From Chitinimonas sp036961565 (GTDB lineage: Bacteria; Pseudomonadota; Gammaproteobacteria; Burkholderiales; Chitinimonadaceae), in assembly GCF_036961565.1 (NCBI RefSeq), contig NZ_JBAMDD010000012.1, forward strand, positions 1 to 64,000: a stretch of DNA of 64,000 nucleotides, in the 5' to 3' direction. The notes under the pieces were generated by a model. It was not told the DNA's origin. It saw nothing but the letters and a program-made list of their open reading frames with translations, and made no database searches. The translations under genes and the position numbers were made by a program. Shown one piece after another: positions 24,126 to 32,579 of the stretch (within the stretch, counting starts at the first letter, position 1; each line of letters starts with the position of its first letter).

Positions 24126-26000
24126 TTGGACCGTGGCGAGTCGGCCGCCCCTGGCTTGCGTGGGGTACTGCGTCGGCTGAATCAAGCCATCCGGCCGACC
24201 GCCGCCCTGCTGCGGCGAGCCGCCCCCAGGGCCATTCTGGTGGTGGTGGCGGCGCAGTTGCTGGCCGGTGCGGCGGCAACCTGGGCCTTTCTGCTGACGC
24301 CTGAGGTGCTGAGCCAGTTGTTCGGCGCCCATGGCGGCCTTGCCTCGCTGCGCCTGGCGCTGCCAGCGATAGGCCTGCTGCTGCTGGTTTACCTGGTGCG
24401 CATGGCGCTGGACGCCGTCACGGCCATGGCCAAGGCCCATATGGGGCCCAAGGTGCACAGGGCTGCAGAAGAGGCGCTTTGCCAGGCAGCCGTCGGGGTG
24501 GACCTGGCCTCGTTTGATGACGCGGACTTCTACGACCAGATGCACCGGGCGCAGATGCGGGGTGTCATGCATATGGAGGGCGCCACCAACAGCCTGGTCG
24601 AAGCCCTGAGTGCGGGCCTCGCTGTGCTGAGCGCCAGTATTGCGCTGTGCTGGCTGCACCCGCTGCTGCTGCCGATACTGGTATTGGCCCTGCTGCCGGA
24701 GGGCTGGGCTGCGCTGACGGGGGCGCGTGTGCAATATGCCGGCATGTCGGTGACCATCGATCTGTCGCGGCAACTGGAGATGATGGCCGAATTGGCGACC
24801 AACCGGGATGCTGCGGCCGAGATACGCGCCAATCAGGCGCAGCCCTATGTGCTGGCAGAGCACCATCGCAGCGCCCTCGCCCTGCAGCAACACCTGGTGT
24901 CGCTGGGCTTGCGCGAGGCGCGTGCCACCACATTGGGGAGGCTGCTGTCATCGCTGGGCCTGGTGGCTACCTTTGCGGCGCTGGGTTTCATGCTGCATTG
25001 GCAGTGGCTGGATCTGGCGATTGCCGGCACGGCCGTCATCGCCATACGCAGCGCCAGCCTGGCACTGGCACGCCTGATGCAGGTGAGTCACGACTTGTTC
25101 GAGAAAACGCTCTATATCAGCGACTACTGCGAATTTATCGACAAGGCGGCGCAGCGCAGGTTAGCGGTGGGCAAACAGGTGGCGCCCACGAACCCGCAAC
25201 GGGTGACGCTAGACCGCGTCACCTTTCGCTACCCTGGCACGCACGGGCCGGCTGCCTTGCGCGATATCTCGCTGCAGATCAAGGCGGGGCAAACCATTGC
25301 CCTGGTGGGCGAGAACGGCTCGGGCAAGACGACGCTGGCCAAGGTGATCGCTGGCTTGCTCCAGCCTAGCGGGGGCACCGTCAGCTGGGATGGTGTACCG
25401 CTTGGGCAGATGGACCCCGGCAGCCTGGCGGATAGGGTTGCCATGGTGTTGCAGGACCCCATACGCTGGCCCCGTAGTGCCAGGGACAATATCCGCCTGG
25501 GGCGCTACGACAGGGCTGACCCTGCTGATGTGGCCCTGCTTGATGCCGCACACCAGTCCCGTGCCGCTGAAGTTATCAGCCAATTGCCCAGTGGCTGGGA
25601 GACCCTGCTGTCACGCGAATTCAGTGGCGGGCATGATCTGTCCGGCGGGCAATGGCAACGCCTGGCCGTGGCGCGAGGCCTGTATCGGGATGCGCCCTTG
25701 GTCATCTGGGACGAACCCACGGCGCCGTTGGATGCCAAGGCCGAGCATGCGGTCTACGAGTCGCTGCGCCAGCTTGCCCACAACCGCACGGTGATTCTGA
25801 TCACCCATCGCCTGGCCAGCGTACGCAATGTGGATTGCATTTATTTTCTGGAGCGTGGCGCCGTGGTCGAGGCCGGGCCCCACGAAGCCTTGATGCAGCA
25901 GAATGGCAAATATGCCGAACTGTATACCTTGCAAAGCCGCTTGAATGGCCTGGCAGAGGGTGTGCAGGTGGCTGGCGAGTCGCAGGTGGGGATGGCATAG
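24126..26000 (+). CDS. lanT: ABC transporter (fused permease/ATPase), lanthipeptide exporter candidate
   Basis: A half-transporter of about 624 residues: membrane domain (about 30-325), then ATPase with Walker A GENGSGKT (395-402), signature LSGGQ (505-509), Walker B VIWDEP (526-531) and a switch His in ITHRLASV. Placement 44 bases after lanM makes it the likely exporter of the modified peptide. Unlike standard class II LanT it has no N-terminal C39 peptidase, so leader removal needs another enzyme. The start is uncertain: TTG 24126 is the first usual start, but the frame is open back into lanM and CTG 24105 follows GAAGAAAG. Confidence 0.85.
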   Translation: MDRGESAAPGLRGVLRRLNQAIRPTAALLRRAAPRAILVVVAAQLLAGAAATWAFLLTPEVLSQLFGAHGGLASLRLALPAIGLLLLVYLVRMALDAVTAMAKAHMGPKVHRAAEEALCQAAVGVDLASFDDADFYDQMHRAQMRGVMHMEGATNSLVEALSAGLAVLSASIALCWLHPLLLPILVLALLPEGWAALTGARVQYAGMSVTIDLSRQLEMMAELATNRDAAAEIRANQAQPYVLAEHHRSALALQQHLVSLGLREARATTLGRLLSSLGLVATFAALGFMLHWQWLDLAIAGTAVIAIRSASLALARLMQVSHDLFEKTLYISDYCEFIDKAAQRRLAVGKQVAPTNPQRVTLDRVTFRYPGTHGPAALRDISLQIKAGQTIALVGENGSGKTTLAKVIAGLLQPSGGTVSWDGVPLGQMDPGSLADRVAMVLQDPIRWPRSARDNIRLGRYDRADPADVALLDAAHQSRAAEVISQLPSGWETLLSREFSGGHDLSGGQWQRLAVARGLYRDAPLVIWDEPTAPLDAKAEHAVYESLRQLAHNRTVILITHRLASVRNVDCIYFLERGAVVEAGPHEALMQQNGKYAELYTLQSRLNGLAEGVQVAGESQVGMA

Positions 26001-26014
26001 CAACACGACACGCC

Positions 26015-26416
26015 ATGATGAGCCCGCTGCTGCGATTTCCCACTGCCGTCAGACACGACCCAGCCATCGAGGCTTGGATGCAAGCGCATCCGGGCGAGTT
26101 GGGGGCAATCGCTCAGCAGTGGTTTGCCCTTATCCGCGCCTGTGGCGACGACGTGCGTGAGCTATTGCACGATGGCCATCCCACTGCCTGCGTGGGCGAT
26201 GCGGCGTTTGCCTATGTCAATGCCTTTACCGCCCATGTCAATGTCGGCTTCTTTCGCGGCGCCGAGTTGGCCGACCCTGAGCATCTGCTGGAAGGCACGG
26301 GCAAGTACATGCGCCATGTCAAGCTACGGCCTGGTCAGCAGGTAGACGGCCTGGCCTTGATGGCGCTGGTTGAAACGGCTTATCGGGATATGCAGGCGCG
26401 TTTGCAGGGCGGGTAG
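26015..26416 (+). CDS. DUF1801 domain protein
   Basis: A 133-residue YdhG/DUF1801-like protein of unknown function. The family blocks LLHDGHPTACVG, NVGFFRGAEL and LLEGTGKYMRHVKL are clear. It starts 14 bases after the exporter and is probably co-transcribed, but this family is common outside peptide clusters, so a role in the lanthipeptide pathway is unproven. ATG 26015 is followed by a second in-frame ATG. Confidence 0.8.
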   Translation: MMSPLLRFPTAVRHDPAIEAWMQAHPGELGAIAQQWFALIRACGDDVRELLHDGHPTACVGDAAFAYVNAFTAHVNVGFFRGAELADPEHLLEGTGKYMRHVKLRPGQQVDGLALMALVETAYRDMQARLQGG

Positions 26417-26632
26417 TGCCGGCAGGCTACACACCTGCGGGCAGCGCGGATGGGCTGCCACCTTGCTCTCGCCAGGGCTCATGCCAACTAGTACCGGCTT
26501 CACTCATATGGGTGATTCTTTGTTCTGGCGGCACTCATATTATATTTTCCGTACGAGAACCCACGCCAAGACCAAGGGACGGCTACCGCCCCCTGGCTAT
26601 GGCGGGCAGCCGACACAAGGCAAGGAGGAATC

Positions 26633-28216
26633 ATGTCACGCCAATGTGGTTTTATCCGTTTGATGCTGGCCTGTGCGTGGCTGGCCTTGTTGAACGTACA
26701 GGTGCTGGCCGGCCCGGATTACCTGGCCAGCGGCACCTTTGCCCTGCGCAGCAATAGCGATTACCGCTATCTCTCCATCAGGGATGCGGTGCCGGCCGTG
26801 GGGTCGATTGCCTCCATGTCCAGGTTCAACGCCGGTGACACGAATCGCCATACCTGGCGCTTTATCCCCAAGGCCGATGGTTTCTACCAGATCAAGTCGC
26901 AAACAGGCTTTTTCCTGACCCAGAAGCGTGTGCTGGTACCCACGCTGGACCCGGATCTGGAAGAGGACAGCCAGCTGTGGCGGGTGGTTGATGCGGGCGA
27001 TGGCTTTTACACCATCCAATCCAAGACCAATAAATACCTGGCGGTGACCGATACCCGGCGGCGGGATGGCGGCATTGTCAGCTTCACCAATAGCATCAGC
27101 TATACCGATACCCAGAAATGGCACCTGATCAAGTGGACGGGTGATGGGCGGCGGATGACCGGTTTTGTGCAGGCCACCCATGGTTTCAAGTTCGCCAATA
27201 CTTTTCAGGGTGTGGACGCCAGCTATGCCTACGGCGGCCTGTGCGGCGGCATGGTCTACAGCGCCATGGATTATTTCAGCCTGGGCATGGCCATCCCGCC
27301 GCAGACCTATACGCCGGCCAACCGCACGCCCTTGCAGTCGCACATCTATGCAAGGCAGAACAAGGCTGCCATGGAAAACCAGCTGGACAAATGGATGGAG
27401 CTTAGGCTGAACCCATTCGGCTGGCGGGATGCAGAATTCTTTGAGTGGGGCTTGCGTGGCAGCGGTGGCGGCCGGCTGCAAGAGCTGCAAGACATGATCA
27501 ATAGCTTCAATGCTGCGCCGCTGGGCTTGTATGAGGGCGGCACGGCCAACTTTGAGGGATGGAAGGCCGGTGATCACCAGGTGCTGGCCGTGGGCTATGC
27601 GCTGGGCCGCTACCGGGGCGATCTGGGCAGCCACAAGCAAGACCTGAAAATCTTTGTCTACGACCCCAACTACCCGGGCCAGACCATGACCATGGTGCCT
27701 GATGTGACACGCAAGGCCTTCTTTTATGTCGAAGACCCAGCCGTACGCCGCACCTACTTTGTCGACCGCAAATACGCCGCCGTGACCCCACCCAGGCTGG
27801 ATGCGCTGGCCGCCAACGAGCCAGACGGCAGCATACGGCACATCTACGCCAGCTTCCGTACCGGGGGAGATGATCTGCGCGGCGGCAACGACAATGTGAA
27901 CGTGACCGTCAGCTACACCGACGGCACTTCGCAGACCTTCCTCAACGTTAACCGGCAGGCCAGGTGGGTAGACAACTATGAGGAGACCGTACCCCTGGTA
28001 TTGAACCGGCCGGTCCGCAAGGCCGATATCACCAGCTTTGTGCTGACCACGACATTCGGCGGCGGTATAGGCGGCGATAACTGGAACCTGGATTCTTTCC
28101 GGGTTACCAACGGCGGCAATATCGAACTGATATGCGCCGGCTGCCGGGCAGAGGACCCCAAGCCGCTGCAGCGGTTTACCGGTGATAACCAGTATTTGCG
28201 GATGCCGATGCGGTAA
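26633..28216 (+). CDS. Secreted ricin-like / papain-fold cysteine peptidase-like protein
   Basis: A 527-residue exported protein: signal peptide (about 1-26), a beta-trefoil-like region (about 30-165) with repeated W/Y-strand units such as SQLWRVVDAGDGFYTIQS, a central domain (about 180-370), and a C-terminal beta domain (about 385-500) with GGNDNVNVTV and GGDNWNLDSF. In the central domain YGGLCGGMVYSA (Cys204), GDHQVLAVGY (His315) and FVYDPN (Asp344) reproduce the Cys-His-Asp order of papain/C39-fold peptidases. Activity is inferred, not shown. AAGGAGGA four bases before the ATG supports the start. It lies 216 bases after the lanthipeptide operon, which lacks a leader peptidase. Confidence 0.65.
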   Translation: MSRQCGFIRLMLACAWLALLNVQVLAGPDYLASGTFALRSNSDYRYLSIRDAVPAVGSIASMSRFNAGDTNRHTWRFIPKADGFYQIKSQTGFFLTQKRVLVPTLDPDLEEDSQLWRVVDAGDGFYTIQSKTNKYLAVTDTRRRDGGIVSFTNSISYTDTQKWHLIKWTGDGRRMTGFVQATHGFKFANTFQGVDASYAYGGLCGGMVYSAMDYFSLGMAIPPQTYTPANRTPLQSHIYARQNKAAMENQLDKWMELRLNPFGWRDAEFFEWGLRGSGGGRLQELQDMINSFNAAPLGLYEGGTANFEGWKAGDHQVLAVGYALGRYRGDLGSHKQDLKIFVYDPNYPGQTMTMVPDVTRKAFFYVEDPAVRRTYFVDRKYAAVTPPRLDALAANEPDGSIRHIYASFRTGGDDLRGGNDNVNVTVSYTDGTSQTFLNVNRQARWVDNYEETVPLVLNRPVRKADITSFVLTTTFGGGIGGDNWNLDSFRVTNGGNIELICAGCRAEDPKPLQRFTGDNQYLRMPMR

Positions 28217-28279
28217 CGGTGTAGGTAATCAGGCAGATTTGCTTAGAGGAGCGGCCTGGGCAGATTGGCTGGTATGAGG

Positions 28280-28304
28280 AGCCCCTGCTTCAAGCAGGGG
28301 CTTT
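28280..28304. terminator. Terminator after the secreted peptidase-like gene
   Basis: AGCCCCTGC (28280-28288) and GCAGGGGCT (28294-28302) form a 9-bp stem with a 5-base loop followed by TT on the plus strand. It lies between convergent genes and probably works in both directions. Confidence 0.7.
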
Positions 28305-28313
28305 ACCTTTGCG

Positions 28314-28586
28314 CTAAGCGTAATCACTGCCGTCTGGCCAGACCACCTTGGTTTTTCTGCCGGTGCTTGTCAGCAACTGGTCCATCATGCGCATGGCGAG
28401 TTCCAGTGCCTGAACCGCGTCTACGCCTACGATGGGGAGATTGGGGCCGGAGTTGTCGGACAGTGCCAGGCTTACTTGATAGCTCCCCGATGCTGTTGGC
28501 GTGGGCCAGCTCAAACTACAAGTCAGCGGTGTGAGGCTGCCATCATCGGCGACCAGGGCAAGTGTTCGGGTAACCGCGTGTTCCAT
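28314..28586 (-). CDS. Uncharacterised small protein
   Basis: A 90-residue protein starting MEHAVTRTLALV, with a conserved-looking GVDAVQALELAMRMMDQLL segment near the C-terminus, a pattern I associate with small DUF6968-like proteins (weak recollection). GGAGGAGG lies eight bases before ATG 28586, strong support for a real gene. It starts 34 bases after the MOSC gene on the same strand, so the two are likely one operon. No function can be given. Confidence 0.65.
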   Translation of the reverse strand: MEHAVTRTLALVADDGSLTPLTCSLSWPTPTASGSYQVSLALSDNSGPNLPIVGVDAVQALELAMRMMDQLLTSTGRKTKVVWPDGSDYA

Positions 28587-28620
28587 ACTTATGACCTCCT
28601 CCAGGCAGTCGGCGTGTTTT

Positions 28621-29079
28621 TTAAATGGCCATCTCAATACGCGCACCACGGGCAATCTCGCCGCCACTGATCACATCGGCACGTAGCCCGCCACGGTGTA
28701 CCCAGTACTTGATCACCGCCGCGGGCGTAAGGGATACGCTGCTGAGGTTGTTGCCCACCAGGACGCAAGGCTCACACAACTCGACACCGCGCAGTCTTAC
28801 CGTACCGATGGTGAACTCCACACCTACCAGATCGTTCAAGCGCACGCCACGGGTGACCAGGTTGCGGCGCGTTAGCGAAAGGTCGGCCGTGCGCGCGTGC
28901 TCTGCGCAGAACTGCTCTATCACCTCGGCCTCAACCAAGGTCAGGTTTTGGCCTGGATAAGTATCCTTACCGAAGTAGCGGTCGCCCACTATGCCCATGC
29001 CGCTATGGAGCGTGATGTGCTCACACTCCAGCTGCGCGACGCCGCGCTCTGGGCTGATGAAGATGCGCTCAACGATCAC
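28621..29079 (-). CDS. MOSC domain protein
   Basis: A 152-residue single MOSC (molybdenum-cofactor sulfurase C-terminal) domain, a fold that carries sulfur or handles molybdopterin-linked chemistry. Visible parts are GIVGDRYFGKD, GQNLTLVEAEVIE and the late RGVELCEPC with a conserved Cys. Start is GTG 29079 with AGGAG six bases upstream. The partner enzyme is unknown and no molybdenum genes are nearby. Confidence 0.82.
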   Translation of the reverse strand: MIVERIFISPERGVAQLECEHITLHSGMGIVGDRYFGKDTYPGQNLTLVEAEVIEQFCAEHARTADLSLTRRNLVTRGVRLNDLVGVEFTIGTVRLRGVELCEPCVLVGNNLSSVSLTPAAVIKYWVHRGGLRADVISGGEIARGARIEMAI

Positions 29080-29206
29080 TGCATGCTCCTGGTGTAAGGC
29101 ATTGTTTGCTCAAACTTGCTTCGAGCGCCAAAATCTGGCGGGTGTGCGTATGCTCAGGTCGACTACGACACCAAGCATAACCTTCTCCCCAAAAGGGAGC
29201 GTACGT

Positions 29207-29482
29207 ATGTTCGATGTTTTCGACCTGATTCTGCCTAATCTGAAGCAGGTAGCCGGCTTTGAGCTCAGGCAGTATCAAACGGCATTCGGCCCGGATGATA
29301 GGCAATACCTGTATGTGGGTGAGCTGCAGTTTGCTCAAGTACCGACCGAACTAGACCGTACACGGATCAACGATCTGTACGCAGTCTTTGCGGCTGGCCA
29401 AGTGAAGCTTGAGATGTGGGAGTGCGTGGATGTGCTGGCGCCACCTTGCCTAGCGCGACCCCGGTACGCCGTAAGCACATAA
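29207..29482 (+). CDS. Hypothetical protein at the edge of the accessory island
   Basis: A 91-residue frame beginning MFDVFDLILPNLKQV, with AAAGGGAG seven bases before its ATG. Mid-region QYLYVGELQFAQVPTELDR looks like an alpha/beta protein. I recognise no family. It lies between the MOSC operon and the methyltransferase cassette, where base composition begins to shift. Confidence 0.5.
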   Translation: MFDVFDLILPNLKQVAGFELRQYQTAFGPDDRQYLYVGELQFAQVPTELDRTRINDLYAVFAAGQVKLEMWECVDVLAPPCLARPRYAVST

Positions 29483-29542
29483 GTGTTTCCTAGATGGTTG
29501 AGCTGAAGCTAAACTGTTCTTAACTGCGCGAGACTATAGGCA

Positions 29543-30781
29543 ATGCGAACGAACAAGCACGCAAAACGGACTGATAGCCTAGGAAGGTACTACACGTGCC
29601 CTTCAGTTAGCCAAGCGCTGATTGAGCAACTGCCGGAAATCACACCCCGGACCGTACTGGACTTGGGGGCGGGAGAAGGTGCGCTCACGCTCGCGGCCTC
29701 TTCGAAGTGGATTGACGCCGCGATCATCACCGTAGACGTTGACACTGATGCGTCCTCCATTCTATCAAACCGTCTACAGATAGGCGGGTTCCAGGGTAAG
29801 CATCATCATCTGCCGCAAGATGCGCTCGACTATGAACTCCACGACGCCCTCACGCAATCGCATAGTGCCCCCGTCGATGTTGCGATATGCAACCCGCCAT
29901 TCCTGGTACCCAGATGGCGGAAGGGGTATGGAGAGATTTTAGAAGATGTGGGACTAAGCGGCGCCTTCCCTGCAGTCAAAACGACCGACGCCGCTGTACT
30001 TTTCCTAGCGCAGAATCTTCGCCTGTTAGCCGCTGGAGGGAGCGTGGGGATTATCGTCCCAGACTCCATTGCGAGCGCTGACAAGTACGTTGGATTTCGG
30101 ACTTCGTTGCTAGAAAAATACGACTTGGTACGTTCGATCAGATTGCCTAGACGGTCGTTCTTAGGGACTGACGCGTTGGCGCACATACTTATTATTAGTA
30201 AACGAACGCCTTCAAGCGACAGTGTAAAGTTGTCATATCTTCCCGAGAAGTATGAAGAGGTTCCGACCATTGAGGTGACTCGCGAGCAGGCTATACGCCG
30301 ACTGGACTACGCATACCACATTACGAACCAGTCTAATAGTTACTACGGGAATAGACTCCTTAATATTGCCCTGGAGTTAAAGAGGGGCAGGCAAAATAGT
30401 GCACAAGTCAAGCAGTCTCAGTCGTTTGTGCTGCATACTACCGGAATAGAGTCTCGCATGCATGGACAGTGGATGGACTTTTCGCATCGGTCCTTCTCAC
30501 CGGCGGCAGCGACGCGAAGTCAGGTCGTAGCTGAGCCAGGGGATGTGGTAGTAGCTCGAGTAGGTCGCAATGCTGCGAAAAAGGTTATTGGTATCGCAAA
30601 GGGACGTGTGGCGTTAAGCGACTGTCTATATAAACTTTCGGTATCCGCAGAGTATAGGGATCGGGTATTGCATATGCTTGCTTCCGAAGCTGGTCAATAC
30701 TGGTTGGAAACTCATGCTTACGGCGTCGCTGCAAGTCAAATTAACATGCGAGATTTATTAAGCATGCCAATAGATATATAG
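29543..30781 (+). CDS. N6-adenine DNA methyltransferase with HsdS-like C-terminus
   Basis: A 412-residue DNA methyltransferase. SAM-binding motif I is DLGAGEG (40-46) and the catalytic motif IV is NPPF (117-120), typical of gamma-type N6-adenine enzymes. After the catalytic fold (to about 230), the C-terminal third has EPGDVVVARVG and a late GVAASQINMRDLLSMPI, which resemble the target-recognition half-domains of type I specificity subunits. No nuclease domain is present. Base composition is visibly lower in GC than the host. It opens a three-gene unit with an ATPase and a HEPN protein. Confidence 0.82.
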   Translation: MRTNKHAKRTDSLGRYYTCPSVSQALIEQLPEITPRTVLDLGAGEGALTLAASSKWIDAAIITVDVDTDASSILSNRLQIGGFQGKHHHLPQDALDYELHDALTQSHSAPVDVAICNPPFLVPRWRKGYGEILEDVGLSGAFPAVKTTDAAVLFLAQNLRLLAAGGSVGIIVPDSIASADKYVGFRTSLLEKYDLVRSIRLPRRSFLGTDALAHILIISKRTPSSDSVKLSYLPEKYEEVPTIEVTREQAIRRLDYAYHITNQSNSYYGNRLLNIALELKRGRQNSAQVKQSQSFVLHTTGIESRMHGQWMDFSHRSFSPAAATRSQVVAEPGDVVVARVGRNAAKKVIGIAKGRVALSDCLYKLSVSAEYRDRVLHMLASEAGQYWLETHAYGVAASQINMRDLLSMPIDI

Positions 30782-30886
30782 TTCAAATGTTGCCATTTGA
30801 ATACTGAATTCTACTGGGTAGGTTAAGGCACGCAAAGAACCAACAGAGCGATAAGCTCGGGGCAGTAACGCTGCTGAGGAGGCAGA

Positions 30887-32572
30887 ATGTCTGAATTTGA
30901 AGAGCGCGCAGATCAGCTTTCATTGGATCAAATTGAGTTGTCCTTGGTGGATGGGAAGATATTCCAGCACGCACAACAGAAGTTGCTCTCGCCTGGCGCA
31001 AAGTTGCTGATTGGCCCTCGCGGCGCTGGGAAGACTCATATAATGAGGCACACATATGCGTATGCGCTAAAGAATAAAAGTTCTCCACTTGCGGTGTACG
31101 CGACATTCAATCGCTATCTGAATCTCGAGCCGCTGCTAAAAAAATCACCAAATGCGCTGAAGAAATTCCATTCCTGGGTTCTCGCAAGACTGTTGCTGGG
31201 TGTTTATCAGTGCTTAGCCGACATGGGCTTAGCATTTGAACAACTGGAGGAGCAAGACCCACTGCTTAGTCTCCAGAAACTAGGTGATCTCGTGTCTTTG
31301 CTGGAGAGAGCGGGCGGGGATGAGTTGTACGAACAGTTTGGCAATAAGCTGACTGTGGATCATGTCATAAAGGCAGTTTTTGTTGCACTAAAACTTACTG
31401 GTCGCAATAGGGCCGTACTGCTCTTGGATGATGCGGCGCTTAGTTTGGCCTCTCCCTATTTAATCGCGTTTTTCGAGGTGTTTAGATTACTGAAGGCAGA
31501 GAAGATTTCTCCTAAAGCTTCAGTATATCCAGGGTCGACGCAATATGGCCCAACTTTTCATGCATCTCACGAGGTTGAAGAGGTGCCGCTGTGGTTGTCC
31601 GTTGAAGATGCTGACTATTTGCAAATCATGGGTGATATTGCAGATCGTCGTCTGTCCCTGGTCGAGCTTAAGTCCATAACGCCGGAGACGTTAGATCTAT
31701 TTAAATATGTCTCGTTTGGAATTCCTCGTGTGTTTCTCAGATTGCTCCGCGAGTATTTTGACACAACATCCGGTAGCTCACAGAAAAAGGTTAACAAAAT
31801 TATTGAGCGCCAAGCGGAGCTTATTGGGGCAGAGTATGATTCACTTTCTCTAAAGCTTCCGCAATTCTCTTCTATTATCTCGGCAGGAAGAAAACTGTTT
31901 GACAAGGCGGTGGCAGATGTGTCTGCTGCCCAGGCGGCCGATGCGGGCCTTCGAAATATAATATTGGGAATCAAGCAGCAAGATGATCGATCTCCGCTAG
32001 TGGAGAGGATGCTTCGATTCCTGGTGGAAATTGGACTTCTTTACCCCTTGCAGGCCGTGTCGCACGGAGCGAATCGAAAATATGACAGGTATGTTCCGCA
32101 TTTTGCGTTCTTATACCAGCAAGGTGCGTTTAAGGAAGGAAGAAGTGTATCTATTAAGGGGGTGGCAATTGTTATGCAGCGCCCGATTGCCAGGCATCCT
32201 ATTAGGCGTGACCTGTCTACGTTACTGGATGAGGCGGAATTGTCTGGGCTTCGATTGGACTTGCCTCCTTGCCAAAGCTGTGGCGCGAAGCGGCTAAATG
32301 ATTCACAGAGATTCTGCCACGAATGCGGGCAGGAGCTAGTCGCTGCTTCGCTTTTCGAGGAATGCATGAAGCTTCCGTTGGAAAAGGTACCTGGCATTAG
32401 CCAAGCTATGATCGCTCGCATTCACAAAGATACGAAGCTGCGCAATATTGGGCATATCTATTCATCGCAAAATGCCTCTAGCGATCTCCAGAGGGCGTAC
32501 TATGTTGGCCCTGTCCGCGCAGGAGACATAATTAACAAGATCACGCTAACCGTGAATGAATTTTTGAGCTAA
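30887..32572 (+). CDS. P-loop ATPase with zinc ribbon and helix-hairpin-helix-like tail
   Basis: A 561-residue ATPase. Walker A GPRGAGKT (43-50) and Walker B LLLDDAA (178-184) are clear; KASVYPGSTQYGPTF (210-224) recalls ORC/CDC6-like AAA proteins found in defence loci (from memory). The C-terminus carries a zinc ribbon, Cys462-Cys465 and Cys477-Cys480, then LEKVPGISQAMIARI (499-512), which looks like a helix-hairpin-helix DNA contact. It probably uses ATP to sense or act on DNA. AGGAGG at 30875-30880 supports the start. AT-rich codon use; no housekeeping counterpart is known to me. Confidence 0.72.
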   Translation: MSEFEERADQLSLDQIELSLVDGKIFQHAQQKLLSPGAKLLIGPRGAGKTHIMRHTYAYALKNKSSPLAVYATFNRYLNLEPLLKKSPNALKKFHSWVLARLLLGVYQCLADMGLAFEQLEEQDPLLSLQKLGDLVSLLERAGGDELYEQFGNKLTVDHVIKAVFVALKLTGRNRAVLLLDDAALSLASPYLIAFFEVFRLLKAEKISPKASVYPGSTQYGPTFHASHEVEEVPLWLSVEDADYLQIMGDIADRRLSLVELKSITPETLDLFKYVSFGIPRVFLRLLREYFDTTSGSSQKKVNKIIERQAELIGAEYDSLSLKLPQFSSIISAGRKLFDKAVADVSAAQAADAGLRNIILGIKQQDDRSPLVERMLRFLVEIGLLYPLQAVSHGANRKYDRYVPHFAFLYQQGAFKEGRSVSIKGVAIVMQRPIARHPIRRDLSTLLDEAELSGLRLDLPPCQSCGAKRLNDSQRFCHECGQELVAASLFEECMKLPLEKVPGISQAMIARIHKDTKLRNIGHIYSSQNASSDLQRAYYVGPVRAGDIINKITLTVNEFLS

Positions 32573-32579
32573 ATTAATC

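Noticed and set aside
26636..27841. 401-residue minus-strand frame opposite the secreted protein
   Set aside because: The plus strand has signal peptide, strong ribosome binding site and conserved motifs; the minus frame has none.
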